The position numbers and the translations under genes were made by a program. Under the pieces are notes generated by a model. It searched no databases. It was not told the DNA's origin and saw nothing but the letters and a program-made list of their open reading frames with translations. This document shows, one piece after another, positions 55,339 to 64,000 of a stretch of DNA of 64,000 bases. The stretch is taken from contig CAWFER010000012.1 of assembly GCA_963814805.1 (NCBI GenBank), positions 62,001 through 126,000 of the forward strand. The letters run 5' to 3'. Positions within the stretch are counted from its first letter, which is position 1; every line of letters starts with the position of its first letter. Origin of the DNA: AP-15 sp963814805. GTDB lineage: Bacteria; Pseudomonadota; Alphaproteobacteria; ATCC43930; CGMCC-115725.

Positions 55339-57090
55339 ATGGCGGCGGCGACCGAGCGGGGTTTCCTGCGGCAAGCTTGGGAGCTTGCCTGGCCGTATTG
55401 GAAATCGGAAGAGAGATGGTCGGCCATCGGCCTGCTGTTCGCGGTCATCGCGCTAAACCTGTTCGCCGTTTGGCTCAATGTGCGCCTCAACACCTGGAAC
55501 AACGCATTTTACAATGCCTTGCAGCAATACAACTGGGTCGAGTTCTGGCGCCAGTTCGCCATTTTCGGAATTATTGCATTTGCGTTGATCGTCGACGCCG
55601 TCTATTCGCTCTATCTGAGGCAAATTCTGCATATCCGTTGGCGCCGCTGGCTGACAGTGCACTTTCTGCATCGCTGGCTCGCCGATCAGCAATATTACCG
55701 GATGCAGCTGAACCAGACGGTGACCGACAACCCGGACCAGCGCATTTCCGACGATCTCGACAGCTATGCGACGATGAGCCTCGGATTGTCGCTCGGCCTC
55801 TTAAGCTCGGTGGTGACCCTGGTCTCGTTCTTGTCGATCCTGTGGGTGCTGTCCGGGGCGCTGACCATCCCGCTCGGCGGTGGAGCGAGCTTCAGGATTC
55901 CCGGCTACATGGTCTTCGCCGCCCTGATCTATGCGGTCGCCGGCACCTTTCTGACAAGGTGGATCGGCAGTCCGTTGATCCGACTCAGCTTCGACCAGCA
56001 GCGCTATGAGGCGGATTTTCGCTTCAGCCTGGTGCGGCTGCGCGAAAACGCCGAAAACGTCGCCTTTTATGGCGGCGAGGCCCGCGAGTTCGATACCTTT
56101 CAAACGCGGTTTTCGCGCATCATCGACAATTGGTGGGGGATCATCCGGCGCCGCAAAAAACTGACCTGGCTGACCACCGGCTATTCCCAGCTGGCGATCG
56201 TGTTCCCGTTCATCGTCGCCGCGCCGCGCTATTTCAACAAGGTGATCCAGCTCGGCGGGCTGATGCAGATCGCCTCGGCCTTTGGCCAGGTCCAGGACTC
56301 GCTGTCCTTCATCATCAACTCCTACACCGACATCGCCGCCTACCAGTCGGTGGTTCAGCGGCTTTCCGGCTTTCGCATGCGGATGGACGAGATTGCAGCC
56401 CAGCGGCAGGCGGTTCAGTCGATCGCGATCGAGCGCGGCGGCGCCGGGGTCGAGGTCGAAGCGCTCGATCTCAACCTGCCGGACGGGTCGCCGCTGCGCC
56501 ATGATCTGGCGCTCAACGCGGGCCCGGGGCGGCCGCTGTTGATCACCGGTCCTTCGGGCGTCGGCAAGAGCACCCTGTTGCGCGCGCTCGCCGGTCTGTG
56601 GCCGTTCGGCCGCGGCCAGATCCGGGTCGGCGACGGCAACGCGCTGTTTTTGCCGCAGCGCCCCTATCTGCCGCTCGGCACCTTGGCCGACGCGCTCGCC
56701 TACCCGCGCGCTTCCGCCGCGCTGTCGCCATGAGAGCCTCGCCGACGCCTTGCGCGCGGTCGGGCTGGCGCCGCTGGTCGAGCGTCTCGACGAGGACGCA
56801 AACTGGGCGCAGCGGCTCTCGATCGGCGAACAGCAGCGGCTGGCTTTTGCGCGGGTGCTGCTGGCCCGCCCGGAAATCGTGTTTCTCGACGAGGCCACTT
56901 CGGCGCTCGACGAGGCCGCGGAAATGTCGCTCTACCGGCTGTTGCGCGATGCGTCGTGGCGTCCGACGATCGTCAGCGTCGGCCATCACGGCAGCTTGCG
57001 GCGCTTTCATGACACGGTCGTCGACTTGGCGGCGCCGCAGCCGGTGTCCGAGGCGGCGTCGGATGAGCGCCGTTCGAGGGTAGGGGTTAG
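55339..57090 (+). CDS. ABC transporter, ABC_membrane_2/SbmA-BacA-YddA type, fused permease/ATPase (frameshifted)
   Basis: About 580 residues. The TM half (WSAIGLLFAVIALNLFAVWL, DNPDQRISDDLDSYATMSLG, QRYEADFRFSLVRLRENAEN, VAFYGGEAREFDTFQTRF) matches the BacA/YddA/peroxisomal-type family. The ATPase has Walker A ITGPSGVGKSTLLRALAGLW, signature RLSIGEQQRLAFARVLLARP and Walker B IVFLDEATSALDEAAE. An extra C near 56728 (TCGCCATGAG for TCGCATGAG) breaks it between. Another indel probably hides the stop, so the end is approximate. Substrates of this family include peptides and long-chain acyl compounds. Confidence 0.85.
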
Positions 57091-57092
57091 GA

Positions 57093-58629
57093 ATGGACGA
57101 CGCCGAGGATCCGCTGCGCGAAGTCCGCCTCGCCAAGCTCGACGGGCTCAAGGCGCTCGGGATCGACCCCTATCCCTATGCCTTTGCCCGCACCGATGAG
57201 GCGGCCGAGCTCGAACGGCGCCATGCCGGGCTGCCGGCCGGGGCCGAGACAGCCGAGCGGGTGCGGGTCGCCGGCCGGATCCGCGCCATGCGCAACAGCG
57301 GCATGTTCATCGACCTGCACGACGTCTCGGGCAAGATCCAGGTGTTCTGCCACCGCGACCTCCTCGACGCGACACGGGCTCGCCGCGGTGCGCCTTCTCG
57401 ACATCGGCGATCTGATCGGCGTCGAAGGGCTGGTGCGCCGCACCCCGCGCGGCGAGCTGACGGTCAACGCCAGCGCCCTGACGGTCCTGGCCAAGACCCT
57501 GCGTCCACTGCCCGAAAAGTTTCACGGCCTCGCCGATATCGAGCTGCGCTACCGCCAGCGCTACCTCGACCTGATCATGAACCCGCGAGAGCCGCGAGAC
57601 CCTGCGCCAGCGCAGCCGGATCGTCGCCGCTTTGCGCAGCAATCTTGTCGCCCGCGGCTATCTCGAAGTCGAGACGCCGATGCTGCACACGATCCCCGGC
57701 GGCGCCTCGGCGAAGCCCTTCGTCACCCACCACAACGCGCTCGATATCGACCTCTATTTGCGCATCGCGCCGGAGCTGCATCTGAAGCGGCTGGTGGTCG
57801 GCGGGCTCGCCGACAAGGTGTTCGAGATCAACCGTTGCTTCCGCAACGAAGGGCTGTCGCCGCGGCACAACCCGGAATTCACCTCGCTCGAACTCTACGA
57901 GGCCTATGTCGATTACACCGCGATGATGGCAGATGACCGAGGAACTGATCGGCGCCGCCGCGCAAGGCGCGCTCGGGACCCTGCGCATCGACTATGGCGG
58001 GACCGCGATCGATCTGGCGCCGCCGTGGCCGCGGCGCGGCATGGCCGAGCTGGTGCGGGAGGCGACCGGCGTCGACTTTCTGGCGATCGACGGCGCTGCG
58101 GCGGCGCGCGCTGCGGCGTCGGCGCTCGGCGTCGCCACGACCGGCGACTGAGAGTTGGGGGCAGGCGTTGGAGGCGGTCTTTGCCGCGCGGGTCGAGGAC
58201 AGCCTGATCCAGCCGATCCATGTCATCGGGTTTCCGCGCGATATCTCGCCGCTTGGCCAAGGCCGACCGCGCCGACCCTCGCCTCGCCGAGCGGTTCGAG
58301 ACCTATATCTATGGATGGGAGGTGGCCAACGCCTTTTCCGAATTGACCGACCCGCAGGATCAGCGGGCCCGGTTCGAGGCGCAGATGCGGCGCGCGCGGC
58401 CGGCGACGAGGAGGCGCAGCTGCTCGACGAGGATTACCTCACCGCGCTCGAATACGGCCTGCCGCCCTGCGGCGGTCTCGGCATCGGCATCGACCGGCTG
58501 GTCATGCTGTTGACCGACAGCCCGTCGATTCGCGACGTGATCGCGTTTCCGACCCTGCAGCCCGCGGTGACGAAGCTTCAGAGGCAGCGGATCGTCCAGG
58601 TGGTAAAGACCCCGGGCTCCTCCTCGTAA
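57093..58629 (+). CDS. lysS: Lysyl-tRNA synthetase, class II (heavily frameshifted)
   Basis: About 500 residues joined. N-terminal OB-fold AGRIRAMRNSGMFIDLHDVS, then motif 1 region RYRQRYLDLIMNP and YLEVETPMLHTIPGGASAKP, motif 2 INRCFRNEGLSPRHNPEFTS and motif 3 GLGIGIDRLVMLLTDSPSIR. At least six one-base breaks occur (near 57380, 57590, 57935, 58152, 58255, 58395). Many alphaproteobacteria use a class I LysRS, so if no class I copy exists this gene is essential, which makes sequence error the better explanation. Confidence 0.88.
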
Positions 58630-58632
58630 CGG

Positions 58633-58836
58633 TCAGGGCGTGTTGCGGTGAACGGTATCGTCCAGCACCCGATAGCCACCAGGACAGACCCGCGCCGCCA
58701 GTCGCCGGTTCGGCGCGCTGGAGCCGCCCGGGATGCCGTCGGACTGGATCTGGTAGGTGCGATAGTCGATCTTGCTCAGGCTCGCTCCGGTGCAGGCGGC
58801 CAGCGAAAGCAATGTCAGCAGCAGCAGCGCGCGCAT
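58633..58836 (-). CDS. Small lipoprotein (67 residues)
   Basis: Starts MRALLLLTLLSLAACTGASL with a lipobox ending LAAC. The mature part is about 53 residues with IDYRTYQIQSDGIPGGSSAP and RRLAARVCPGGYRVLDD, containing one further cysteine. I do not recognise the family. It converges on lysS (three-base gap) and is divergent from the DUF2846 lipoproteins. Confidence 0.65.
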   Translation of the reverse strand: MRALLLLTLLSLAACTGASLSKIDYRTYQIQSDGIPGGSSAPNRRLAARVCPGGYRVLDDTVHRNTP

Positions 58837-58970
58837 TTTCGGCTCACGCAAAAGTGACGGTGCGATGCGCAGATTTACCTCGCCCGTCCCATATATGCCA
58901 ATAGCAAGGAATCGGTTCGCCGCCCGGCTCGCGGGGACCGGAGCACCGCGTCGGAGGAAGCATCAGATGG

Positions 58971-59456
58971 GTGTCGGATTCAGCGTCGCTGCCGAACCTC
59001 TTCAGACGCGCGATGCCGGCGGTGCTGCTCGCGGCGCTGGCCGGGTGCGCCCAGCCGCCGCGCACCTCGGCGGTCGCGGTCCCGCCGCTCGCAGCCGGTA
59101 AGGCGCGGATCTGGTTCTACCGCGATTATGAGCCCTATGCCGGCAAGGGGCTGCCGGCCATCGACGCCAATGGCGGCTACGTCGGGACGGCGCAATTGGG
59201 CGGCGCCTTTTATCGCGACGTTCCGCCCGGACGCTATCATGTCACGGTAGAAAGCTGGGGGGTCGACACCAACCAATCCGCCGATTTCGCCCTTGCATCC
59301 GGACAGCAGGCTTACGTCAAGATCGTCTCGCTGCCGAGCTGGGTCGAGTACGGCAGCCGCAGCAGTTATGAGCGCCCGACATTCTACGCGTGGCTGATAC
59401 CGCCCAAGGCTGCTCGAGCCGACGTCGCCAATCTGGCATTCTACGGCGGCGGCTGA
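58971..59456 (+). CDS. DUF2846-like lipoprotein, copy 1
   Basis: 161 residues. The N-terminal signal MPAVLLAALAGCAQPP carries a lipobox. The mature domain has ARIWFYRDYEPYAGKGLPAI, then GGYVGTAQLGGAFYRDVPPG and RYHVTVESWGVDTNQS, the beta-rich pattern of DUF2846. The AGGAGG-like RBS at 58952 best fits an ATG at 58967 in another frame, so the true start may be masked by an indel; GTG 58971 is the in-frame choice. First of three tandem paralogues. Function unknown. Confidence 0.75.
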   Translation: MSDSASLPNLFRRAMPAVLLAALAGCAQPPRTSAVAVPPLAAGKARIWFYRDYEPYAGKGLPAIDANGGYVGTAQLGGAFYRDVPPGRYHVTVESWGVDTNQSADFALASGQQAYVKIVSLPSWVEYGSRSSYERPTFYAWLIPPKAARADVANLAFYGGG

Positions 59457-59499
59457 GCGGCGCTGTCGGCCGCGCGCCCGCGCCGCGCACGGAGGTGAT

Positions 59500-59994
59500 A
59501 TGATGCCGCTAATTCCCGCCGCTCGTCGGCGCCGGCTGGAGCTGGCCGCGGCGGCCTCGCTGCTGCTTGCGGCGATCGGCGGCTGCGCCCCGCGACCCAC
59601 GGTCGCCTCGGTTACGGTCCCGCCGATCCCGCCCGGTGAAGGGCGGGTCTGGGTCTATCGCGATTATATTCCGTCCGAAAGCCTGAACATGACCAAGGTG
59701 ACGATGAACGGGGTCTACGCCGGGTATTCGCAGCTCGGCGGCGCGTTCTATCGCGACCTCCCGCCCGGAATCTATCATGTGGCGGTCGAAAGCTACGGCA
59801 AAGACTTCGACCAGTCGACCAACATCGCTCTGGTTCCCGGCGAGCAGGTGTACATCAAGATCGAATCCTTGCGCAGCTGGTCGAGCTATGGCCTTAGAAC
59901 GGAAATCGGGCGAGACACGTTCTATGCCCGGCTGATCCCGACCGAACTCGCCCGCGCCGAGATCGGGCAAAGCTTTTTCAACGGCGGCAGCTGA
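59500..59994 (+). CDS. DUF2846-like lipoprotein, copy 2
   Basis: 164 residues, intact. Signal peptide and lipobox LLLAAIGGCAPRPT. The core is GEGRVWVYRDYIPSESLNMT, GVYAGYSQLGGAFYRDLPPG and YHVAVESYGKDFDQSTNIAL, ending TFYARLIPTELARAEIG. It follows copy 1 by 43 bases and has GGAGG at 59491. It is closer to copy 3 than to copy 1. Confidence 0.8.
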   Translation: MMPLIPAARRRRLELAAAASLLLAAIGGCAPRPTVASVTVPPIPPGEGRVWVYRDYIPSESLNMTKVTMNGVYAGYSQLGGAFYRDLPPGIYHVAVESYGKDFDQSTNIALVPGEQVYIKIESLRSWSSYGLRTEIGRDTFYARLIPTELARAEIGQSFFNGGS

Positions 59995-60051
59995 GCGGCG
60001 GCCGTTGCGCGCCCGAGAAGGGGCGATTGCCCCCGTGTCCCCTCCCGCCCA

Positions 60052-60528
60052 ATGATGATGTCGCGGCGCCTGCTGTTGGTGGCGGCGGCGCTTGCTGCGT
60101 TGACCGCGGGCGGCTGCGCGCGCGGGCCGACAGTCGCCTCGGCGACCATCCCGCCGATCCCGCCGGGCGAGGCCCGGATCTGGATCTATCGGAATTTCGA
60201 TCCCTCCGAGAGCCTCAATATCGCCCCGGTCAGCATTAACGGGGTTTTCGCCGGGTATGCGCAGCCAGGCGGCGGCGCTTTTTACCGCGACCTGCCGCCC
60301 GGCCGTTACCATATTGCCGTCGCCAGCTACGGCATCGATTCCGATCAGTCTTCCAACGTCGAGCTCGCGGCCGGCCAGGAGGCTTACGTCAGAATCGAGA
60401 CGTTGAACGCGTGGACCACCGGCGGCGACCTGAGCTCGTTCAAGCGCGACACATTCTATGCCCGCCTCGCCCCGGCCGCGCTCGCCCGCGCCGAGATTGC
60501 CGGCGTCCGATACTACGGCGGCAGCTGA
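60052..60528 (+). CDS. DUF2846-like lipoprotein, copy 3
   Basis: 158 residues, intact. Starts MMMSRRLLLVAAALAALTAG with lipobox AGGC. The core is GEARIWIYRNFDPSESLNIA, GVFAGYAQPGGGAFYRDLPPG-like segment and RYHIAVASYGIDSDQSSNVE, ending TFYARLAPAALARAEIAG. It lies 57 bases after copy 2. All three end in a (Y/F)(Y/N)GG motif. It converges on the ABC importer operon. Confidence 0.8.
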   Translation: MMMSRRLLLVAAALAALTAGGCARGPTVASATIPPIPPGEARIWIYRNFDPSESLNIAPVSINGVFAGYAQPGGGAFYRDLPPGRYHIAVASYGIDSDQSSNVELAAGQEAYVRIETLNAWTTGGDLSSFKRDTFYARLAPAALARAEIAGVRYYGGS

Positions 60529-60542
60529 CCCGGATTTCCGCC

Positions 60543-61844
60543 TCAGAAATTCTCCAAGGTCAACACCTCGCTGTCATAATCGTAGGCAAAGATTTCGGCG
60601 TGACGGCCCCAGTTGATCACGGTATCGAGCACCCGCTCGGCCTCTTCCTCGGACAGGTGGTCCTCGAGCTCGCGCAAAAACCGCGCCGCCGGGGCGCGAT
60701 GGCCCGGCCGCTCATCGAGAACCCTGCGGATATGGACGGCGAGCGGCACGTGCTTGAGCAGGGCCTCGGCAAATAGCTGCTTGCGGGCCAGCATGTCGGC
60801 TTCGGCATAGGCGCGGCCGAGTGCGGTCAATTCGATGTCGCCGCCGCTGACATGAGCGAAGCCCAGCAATTGCAAGGTTTCGATCAGCGGGAACAGTTCG
60901 TCGATGACGAGGTTCTCCTCGTCGGCGAGGTGCGGCAGGTCGGCGCGGCCGTGATAGGGCGCCTCGGTCAGGGTGTCGATCAGCCCGGACAGTTGCTGGA
61001 CCGAGGCGTCGGGCAGGCGATAGCCGATGCCGATCGGTTCGGGCTTGGCCCCGCGCCGCCCGTCGCGGCCGGTCTCGGTCAACAGCGTGTAGACCTGATC
61101 GACGATGTGGCGGAACCCGGCGCTCTGGGCGGCGCGCGGGCGCGGCTGCGCGATCGGGATATCGGCGCGGATGCGGCCCGGATCGCTGCCGAAGATCAGC
61201 ACCCGGTCGGCGATTTCGACTGCCTCCTCGATGTTGTGCGAGACCAGCACGATCCCCTTGGTCGGGATCCGGCGGTCGTCCCACAAATCCAACAGATCGC
61301 CGCGCAAGGTTTCCGCGGTCAAGACGTCGAGCGAGGAGAACGGTTCGTCGAGCAGCAGGATGTCGGGGTTGACGACCAGCGCCCGGGCAAAGCCGACACG
61401 CTGACGCATGCCGCCCGACAGCTCCTTTGGATAGGCGTTCTCGAAGCCGTCGAGCCCGATCAGGTCGATCGCCTCGACCGCGCGCCGCCGCCGCTCGGCC
61501 GCCGACATGCCCTGCGCCTCGAGGCCGAGCTCGACATTGCCGAGCACCGTCAGCCACGGAAACAGCGCGTAGCTCTGAAACACCATGGCGATGCCGTGGA
61601 CCGGCTGGCCGACCGGCTGGCCGCGATATTCGACGATCCCCTCGCTCGGCGGCACCAGCCCGGCGAGGATGCGCAGAAAGGTCGATTTCCCCGAACCGGA
61701 CTTGCCGAGGATCGCGACAATCTCGCCGTCGCGCAGCGCAAAATCGATATGGTCGAGCACCAGCCGGCCGAGATGGTCCGGGGTGCGGTAGGTCTTGCAT
61801 ACCGCAGCGGCGCGCAGCAGCGCAGGAGGGCCGGTCACTGTCAT
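60543..61844 (-). CDS. NitT/TauT-type ABC transporter ATPase with AAA-associated C-terminal domain
   Basis: 433 residues, intact. ATPase domain: Walker A ILGKSGSGKSTFLRILAGLV, Q-loop VFQSYALFPWLTVLGNVELG, signature KELSGGMRQRVGFARALVV, Walker B ILLLDEPFSSLDVLTAETL and His VLVSHNIEEAVEIADR. After residue 270 comes an additional domain of about 150 residues (VIDELFPLIETLQLLGFAHV, HIRRVLDERPGHRAPAARFL, LEDHLSEEEAERVLDTVINW) matching the AAA-associated C-terminal family. It starts nine bases after its permease. Confidence 0.88.
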   Translation of the reverse strand: MTVTGPPALLRAAAVCKTYRTPDHLGRLVLDHIDFALRDGEIVAILGKSGSGKSTFLRILAGLVPPSEGIVEYRGQPVGQPVHGIAMVFQSYALFPWLTVLGNVELGLEAQGMSAAERRRRAVEAIDLIGLDGFENAYPKELSGGMRQRVGFARALVVNPDILLLDEPFSSLDVLTAETLRGDLLDLWDDRRIPTKGIVLVSHNIEEAVEIADRVLIFGSDPGRIRADIPIAQPRPRAAQSAGFRHIVDQVYTLLTETGRDGRRGAKPEPIGIGYRLPDASVQQLSGLIDTLTEAPYHGRADLPHLADEENLVIDELFPLIETLQLLGFAHVSGGDIELTALGRAYAEADMLARKQLFAEALLKHVPLAVHIRRVLDERPGHRAPAARFLRELEDHLSEEEAERVLDTVINWGRHAEIFAYDYDSEVLTLENF

Positions 61845-61852
61845 CTGTCTTC

Positions 61853-63592
61853 TCAATCGAGCCGCAACCGTTCGGCGGCGATATTGTAGAGCCGCCGCCA
61901 CAACAGCCGGTTGAAGGCCAGCACATAGAGGCACAGCACGCCGATCCCGAGCGCGATCCGCGCGCCGTCGCCCGCAGCGGTGGTCTGGGCGATATAGGCG
62001 CCGATGCCGGTTGCGGTCAGCGTGGTCTTGCCCCATTGGACGATTTCAGCGACGATGGCGGCGTTCCACGACCCGCCGGCAGCCGTTACCGCCCCGGTGA
62101 CATAGGCTGGAAAGATCGCCGGCAGCATCACCCGCCGCCACCATAAGAGCCGCCTGACCCCAAAATTCTGCGCCGCGCGCTGCAATTCCGCCGGCAACGC
62201 CGCGGCGCCGCCGATGACATTGAACAGAATGTACCATTGGGTCCCGAGGATCATCAGCGGGCTCAACCAGATCTCGGGGTTAAGCCGGTAGCGCAGGATC
62301 AGCACGACGGCCACCGGAAAGAACAGATTGGCCGGGAAGGCGGCGAGAAACTGGACGATCGGCTGGACCCGGTCGGCGAGCTTCGGGCGCAGGCCGATCC
62401 CCACGCCGATCGGGACCCAGATCAAGGAGGCGATCGCGATCAGCACCAGCACTCGCACCGCGGTGATCATCCCGAGCACGAACACCCAGCCGATCTCGGC
62501 GGCGCCGACATGGGCCCGGATGAAGACAACGATCCACGCGGCGGCGCCGAGCGCCAGCGCCAGGACCGTCAGATCGAACAGCCGCTCGAAGACCGGGCGT
62601 GGCCGCGGGGGCGCCGAGGGCAAGCGCAACCGCATTTCCGACAGCCCGGCGATGGCGCCGTCGATGCCGCGGGTGGCTCCGAGCAGCCCGGCCTGGATCA
62701 GCGCGAAAATCCGCGCGCGCTGCAGCATCAGCAGAAACCACGGCCGGACATTCTCGTCGTCGGCCGATGATTCCGGCTGGAATTTGCGCGACCAGGCGAG
62801 CAGCGGGCGAAACAGCAGCTGGTCGTAAAGCAGGATCACGATGAACATGACGAGCACGGCCCAGCCGATCGCGGCCAGGTTCTTTTGTTCGATGGCCACC
62901 GCGATGTAGGAGCCGACGCCGGGCAGCAGGATCGTGTGGCCGGCGACGGTGATGGCCTCGGAGGCGACGACAAAGAACCAGCCGCCGGAGACCGACATCA
63001 TCATGTTCCATACGAGCGACGGGATGGCGTGCGGTACTTCCAGCCGCCAGAACCGCCGCCACGGCGACAGATGGTACATGCGCGCGGCTTCGACCAATTC
63101 GGCCGGCACGGTGCGCAGCGACTGGTAGACGCTGAACGCCATGTTCCAGGCCTGCGAGGTGAAGATGGCGAAGATCGCGGCGCATTCGACGCCGAGCAGC
63201 CGGCCCGGAAAGAGGGCGATGAACCCGGTCACGGTGATCGACAAAAAGCCGAGGATTGGCACCGACTGCAGCACATCGAGCAGCGGGATCAAGAGCTTCT
63301 CGGCCTGCCGGCTCTTGGCGGCCAGCGCCGCATAAGCGAGGCTGAAGACCAGCGAGGCGATCAGCGCCCAGGCCATCCGCAACACCGTGCGCAGCGCGTA
63401 TCCGGGAAGCCGCCACGGGTCGAGGCTGATCGTCAGCGGCTGGCCCAGATGGTAGCGCGCGCTCATCGCCAGGCTGCCCCAGGCGAGCAGCGCCACCAGC
63501 CCCAGCACCAGCGGCAACGCCACCAGATCCCAGCTGTTCGGGCGCAGCCGCAGCGGCCAGGCGAGGAGGGGCAAGCCCCAGCGCTGTTCCAT
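61853..63592 (-). CDS. ABC transporter permease, two fused permease domains
   Basis: 579 residues, intact. Two BPD-type permease halves: the first has ELVEAARMYHLSPWRRFWRL (EAA loop) and the second ELQRAAQNFGVRRLLWWRRV. About twelve TM segments are visible. ATG 63592 is supported by the first TM at residue 18. It pairs with the downstream ATPase; no periplasmic binding protein gene is in the window, and the substrate is unknown (relatives move sulfonates, nitrate or bicarbonate-like anions). Confidence 0.88.
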   Translation of the reverse strand: MEQRWGLPLLAWPLRLRPNSWDLVALPLVLGLVALLAWGSLAMSARYHLGQPLTISLDPWRLPGYALRTVLRMAWALIASLVFSLAYAALAAKSRQAEKLLIPLLDVLQSVPILGFLSITVTGFIALFPGRLLGVECAAIFAIFTSQAWNMAFSVYQSLRTVPAELVEAARMYHLSPWRRFWRLEVPHAIPSLVWNMMMSVSGGWFFVVASEAITVAGHTILLPGVGSYIAVAIEQKNLAAIGWAVLVMFIVILLYDQLLFRPLLAWSRKFQPESSADDENVRPWFLLMLQRARIFALIQAGLLGATRGIDGAIAGLSEMRLRLPSAPPRPRPVFERLFDLTVLALALGAAAWIVVFIRAHVGAAEIGWVFVLGMITAVRVLVLIAIASLIWVPIGVGIGLRPKLADRVQPIVQFLAAFPANLFFPVAVVLILRYRLNPEIWLSPLMILGTQWYILFNVIGGAAALPAELQRAAQNFGVRRLLWWRRVMLPAIFPAYVTGAVTAAGGSWNAAIVAEIVQWGKTTLTATGIGAYIAQTTAAGDGARIALGIGVLCLYVLAFNRLLWRRLYNIAAERLRLD

Positions 63593-63751
63593 GCCCCCTC
63601 TGGCGTTCGTTTGCGGGTGCGGCGAGCCTACTCCTAACCCAGCCCGGCGCGGCGGCGAAGGGCTTATTTGCGAGCGCTTCGCCCCGCTGGCGAGACTTGC
63701 GCCGGCGGCAAAGATCGGACTATTCAAACCGCTGGAATACTGGAGGCTCTC

Positions 63752-64000
63752 CTGACGGTTCTTGACCTCGATCGCCTGCACGCCGCACCGCTGGAGCGCG
63801 ATCCGTTCGATTTCGTGGTGGTCGAGGAGTTTGTCGATCGCGGCCTCCTCCCGGCGCTGGTCGCCGACTTCCCCTCGGTCCGGGGCTCGGGCAGCTATCC
63901 GGTCGAGGGCCTCGAATACGGGCCGGCCTTCGGCGATCTCGTCGCAGCATTGACCGGGCCCGCTCTCGCCGGCGCGATCGGCGCGAAATTCGGCGTCGAT
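63752..64000 (+). CDS. 2OG-Fe(II) oxygenase family protein (partial, 3' end off the window)
   Basis: The readable N-terminus is DPFDFVVVEEFVDRGLLPAL, VADFPSVRGSGSYPVEGLEY, GPAFGDLVAALTGPALAGAI and GAKFGVD, matching prolyl-4-hydroxylase-like 2OG oxygenases that begin with FxxVVVExF and DFP...GS...L.YGP. The HxD iron motif lies beyond the window. No ATG precedes the conserved part; CTG at 63752 or 63740, or an indel, must account for the start. It is divergent from the permease. Confidence 0.65.
   Translation, partial: MTVLDLDRLHAAPLERDPFDFVVVEEFVDRGLLPALVADFPSVRGSGSYPVEGLEYGPAFGDLVAALTGPALAGAIGAKFGVD

Noticed and set aside
57093..58629. lysS as a true pseudogene
   Set aside because: All class II motifs are conserved in the scattered frames and breaks are single-base; this fits sequence error like the other affected genes.
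1..64000. Long antisense ORFs opposite most genes (for example opposite pyrC, rnr and yidC)
   Set aside because: In DNA this GC-rich the complementary frames stay open by chance; their translations are Arg/Ala/Gly-rich with no motifs.

Overview
The window is a GC-rich chromosomal segment from an alphaproteobacterium, most likely of the Rhodospirillales. Supporting signs are the block order pyrB-pyrC-plsY-dprA-topA-rnr, alphaproteobacterial gene types (MmcB, DUF2076, HpnL-like, DUF2846), a Kdo/lipid A operon, and the palindromic dispersed repeats common in this class. I see no phage, insertion sequence, CRISPR array, rRNA or plasmid gene. One tRNA (Arg, anticodon ACG) is present.

Layout. 0-1.5 kb: the end of gatCA (reverse), then divergent ruvX. 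1.6-12.9 kb: a forward block for pyrimidine synthesis (pyrB and a pyrC-like gene lacking the HxH metal motif), phospholipid synthesis (plsY), DNA uptake and topology (dprA, topA), RNase R, an S41 protease lipoprotein and ribosomal protein L33. 12.9-20 kb: a GST, a CoA transferase, a DUF2076 protein, accA-xerD-small membrane protein (reverse), and aroK-aroB. 20-25.3 kb: a reverse block with bolA, a HAD phosphatase, argB, engB, yidC, yidD, rnpA and rpmH. 25.4-33.4 kb: two paralogous di-iron ferritin-like proteins, an HpnL-like membrane protein, a TVP38 protein with a disulfide oxidoreductase, an orphan histidine kinase and an rRNA methyltransferase. 33.5-42.4 kb: tRNA-Arg, an MFS transporter, an amidohydrolase, a circularly permuted ATP-grasp / alpha-E / transglutaminase operon, an orphan Cache receptor and an aquaporin. 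42.4-48.4 kb: a reverse lipid A/Kdo operon (ABC flippase, DUF374 acyltransferase, waaA, lpxK, lpxL). 48.5-58.6 kb: a LigB-like dioxygenase, lutABC, an Smr protein, hldE, mmcB, an ABC exporter and lysS. 58.6-64 kb: a small lipoprotein, three tandem DUF2846 lipoproteins, a NitT/TauT-type ABC importer and the start of a 2OG-Fe(II) oxygenase.

About twenty conserved single-copy genes, including essential ones (topA, lysS, gatA), are interrupted by one-base gains or losses, mostly in short G/C runs, while their neighbours are intact. I read this as consensus sequencing error, not gene decay. Such genes are annotated across the breaks as single CDS features.

The regions most worth a second look are the ATP-grasp/alpha-E/transglutaminase operon (36.7-40.1 kb), the ferritin-like pair translationally coupled to an HpnL-like gene (25.5-28.3 kb), and the DUF2846 lipoprotein triplet (59.0-60.5 kb). 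I cannot show that any of them is a wholly new system. The first is a recognised cluster of unproven product; the second and third are gene groupings for which I know no assigned function.
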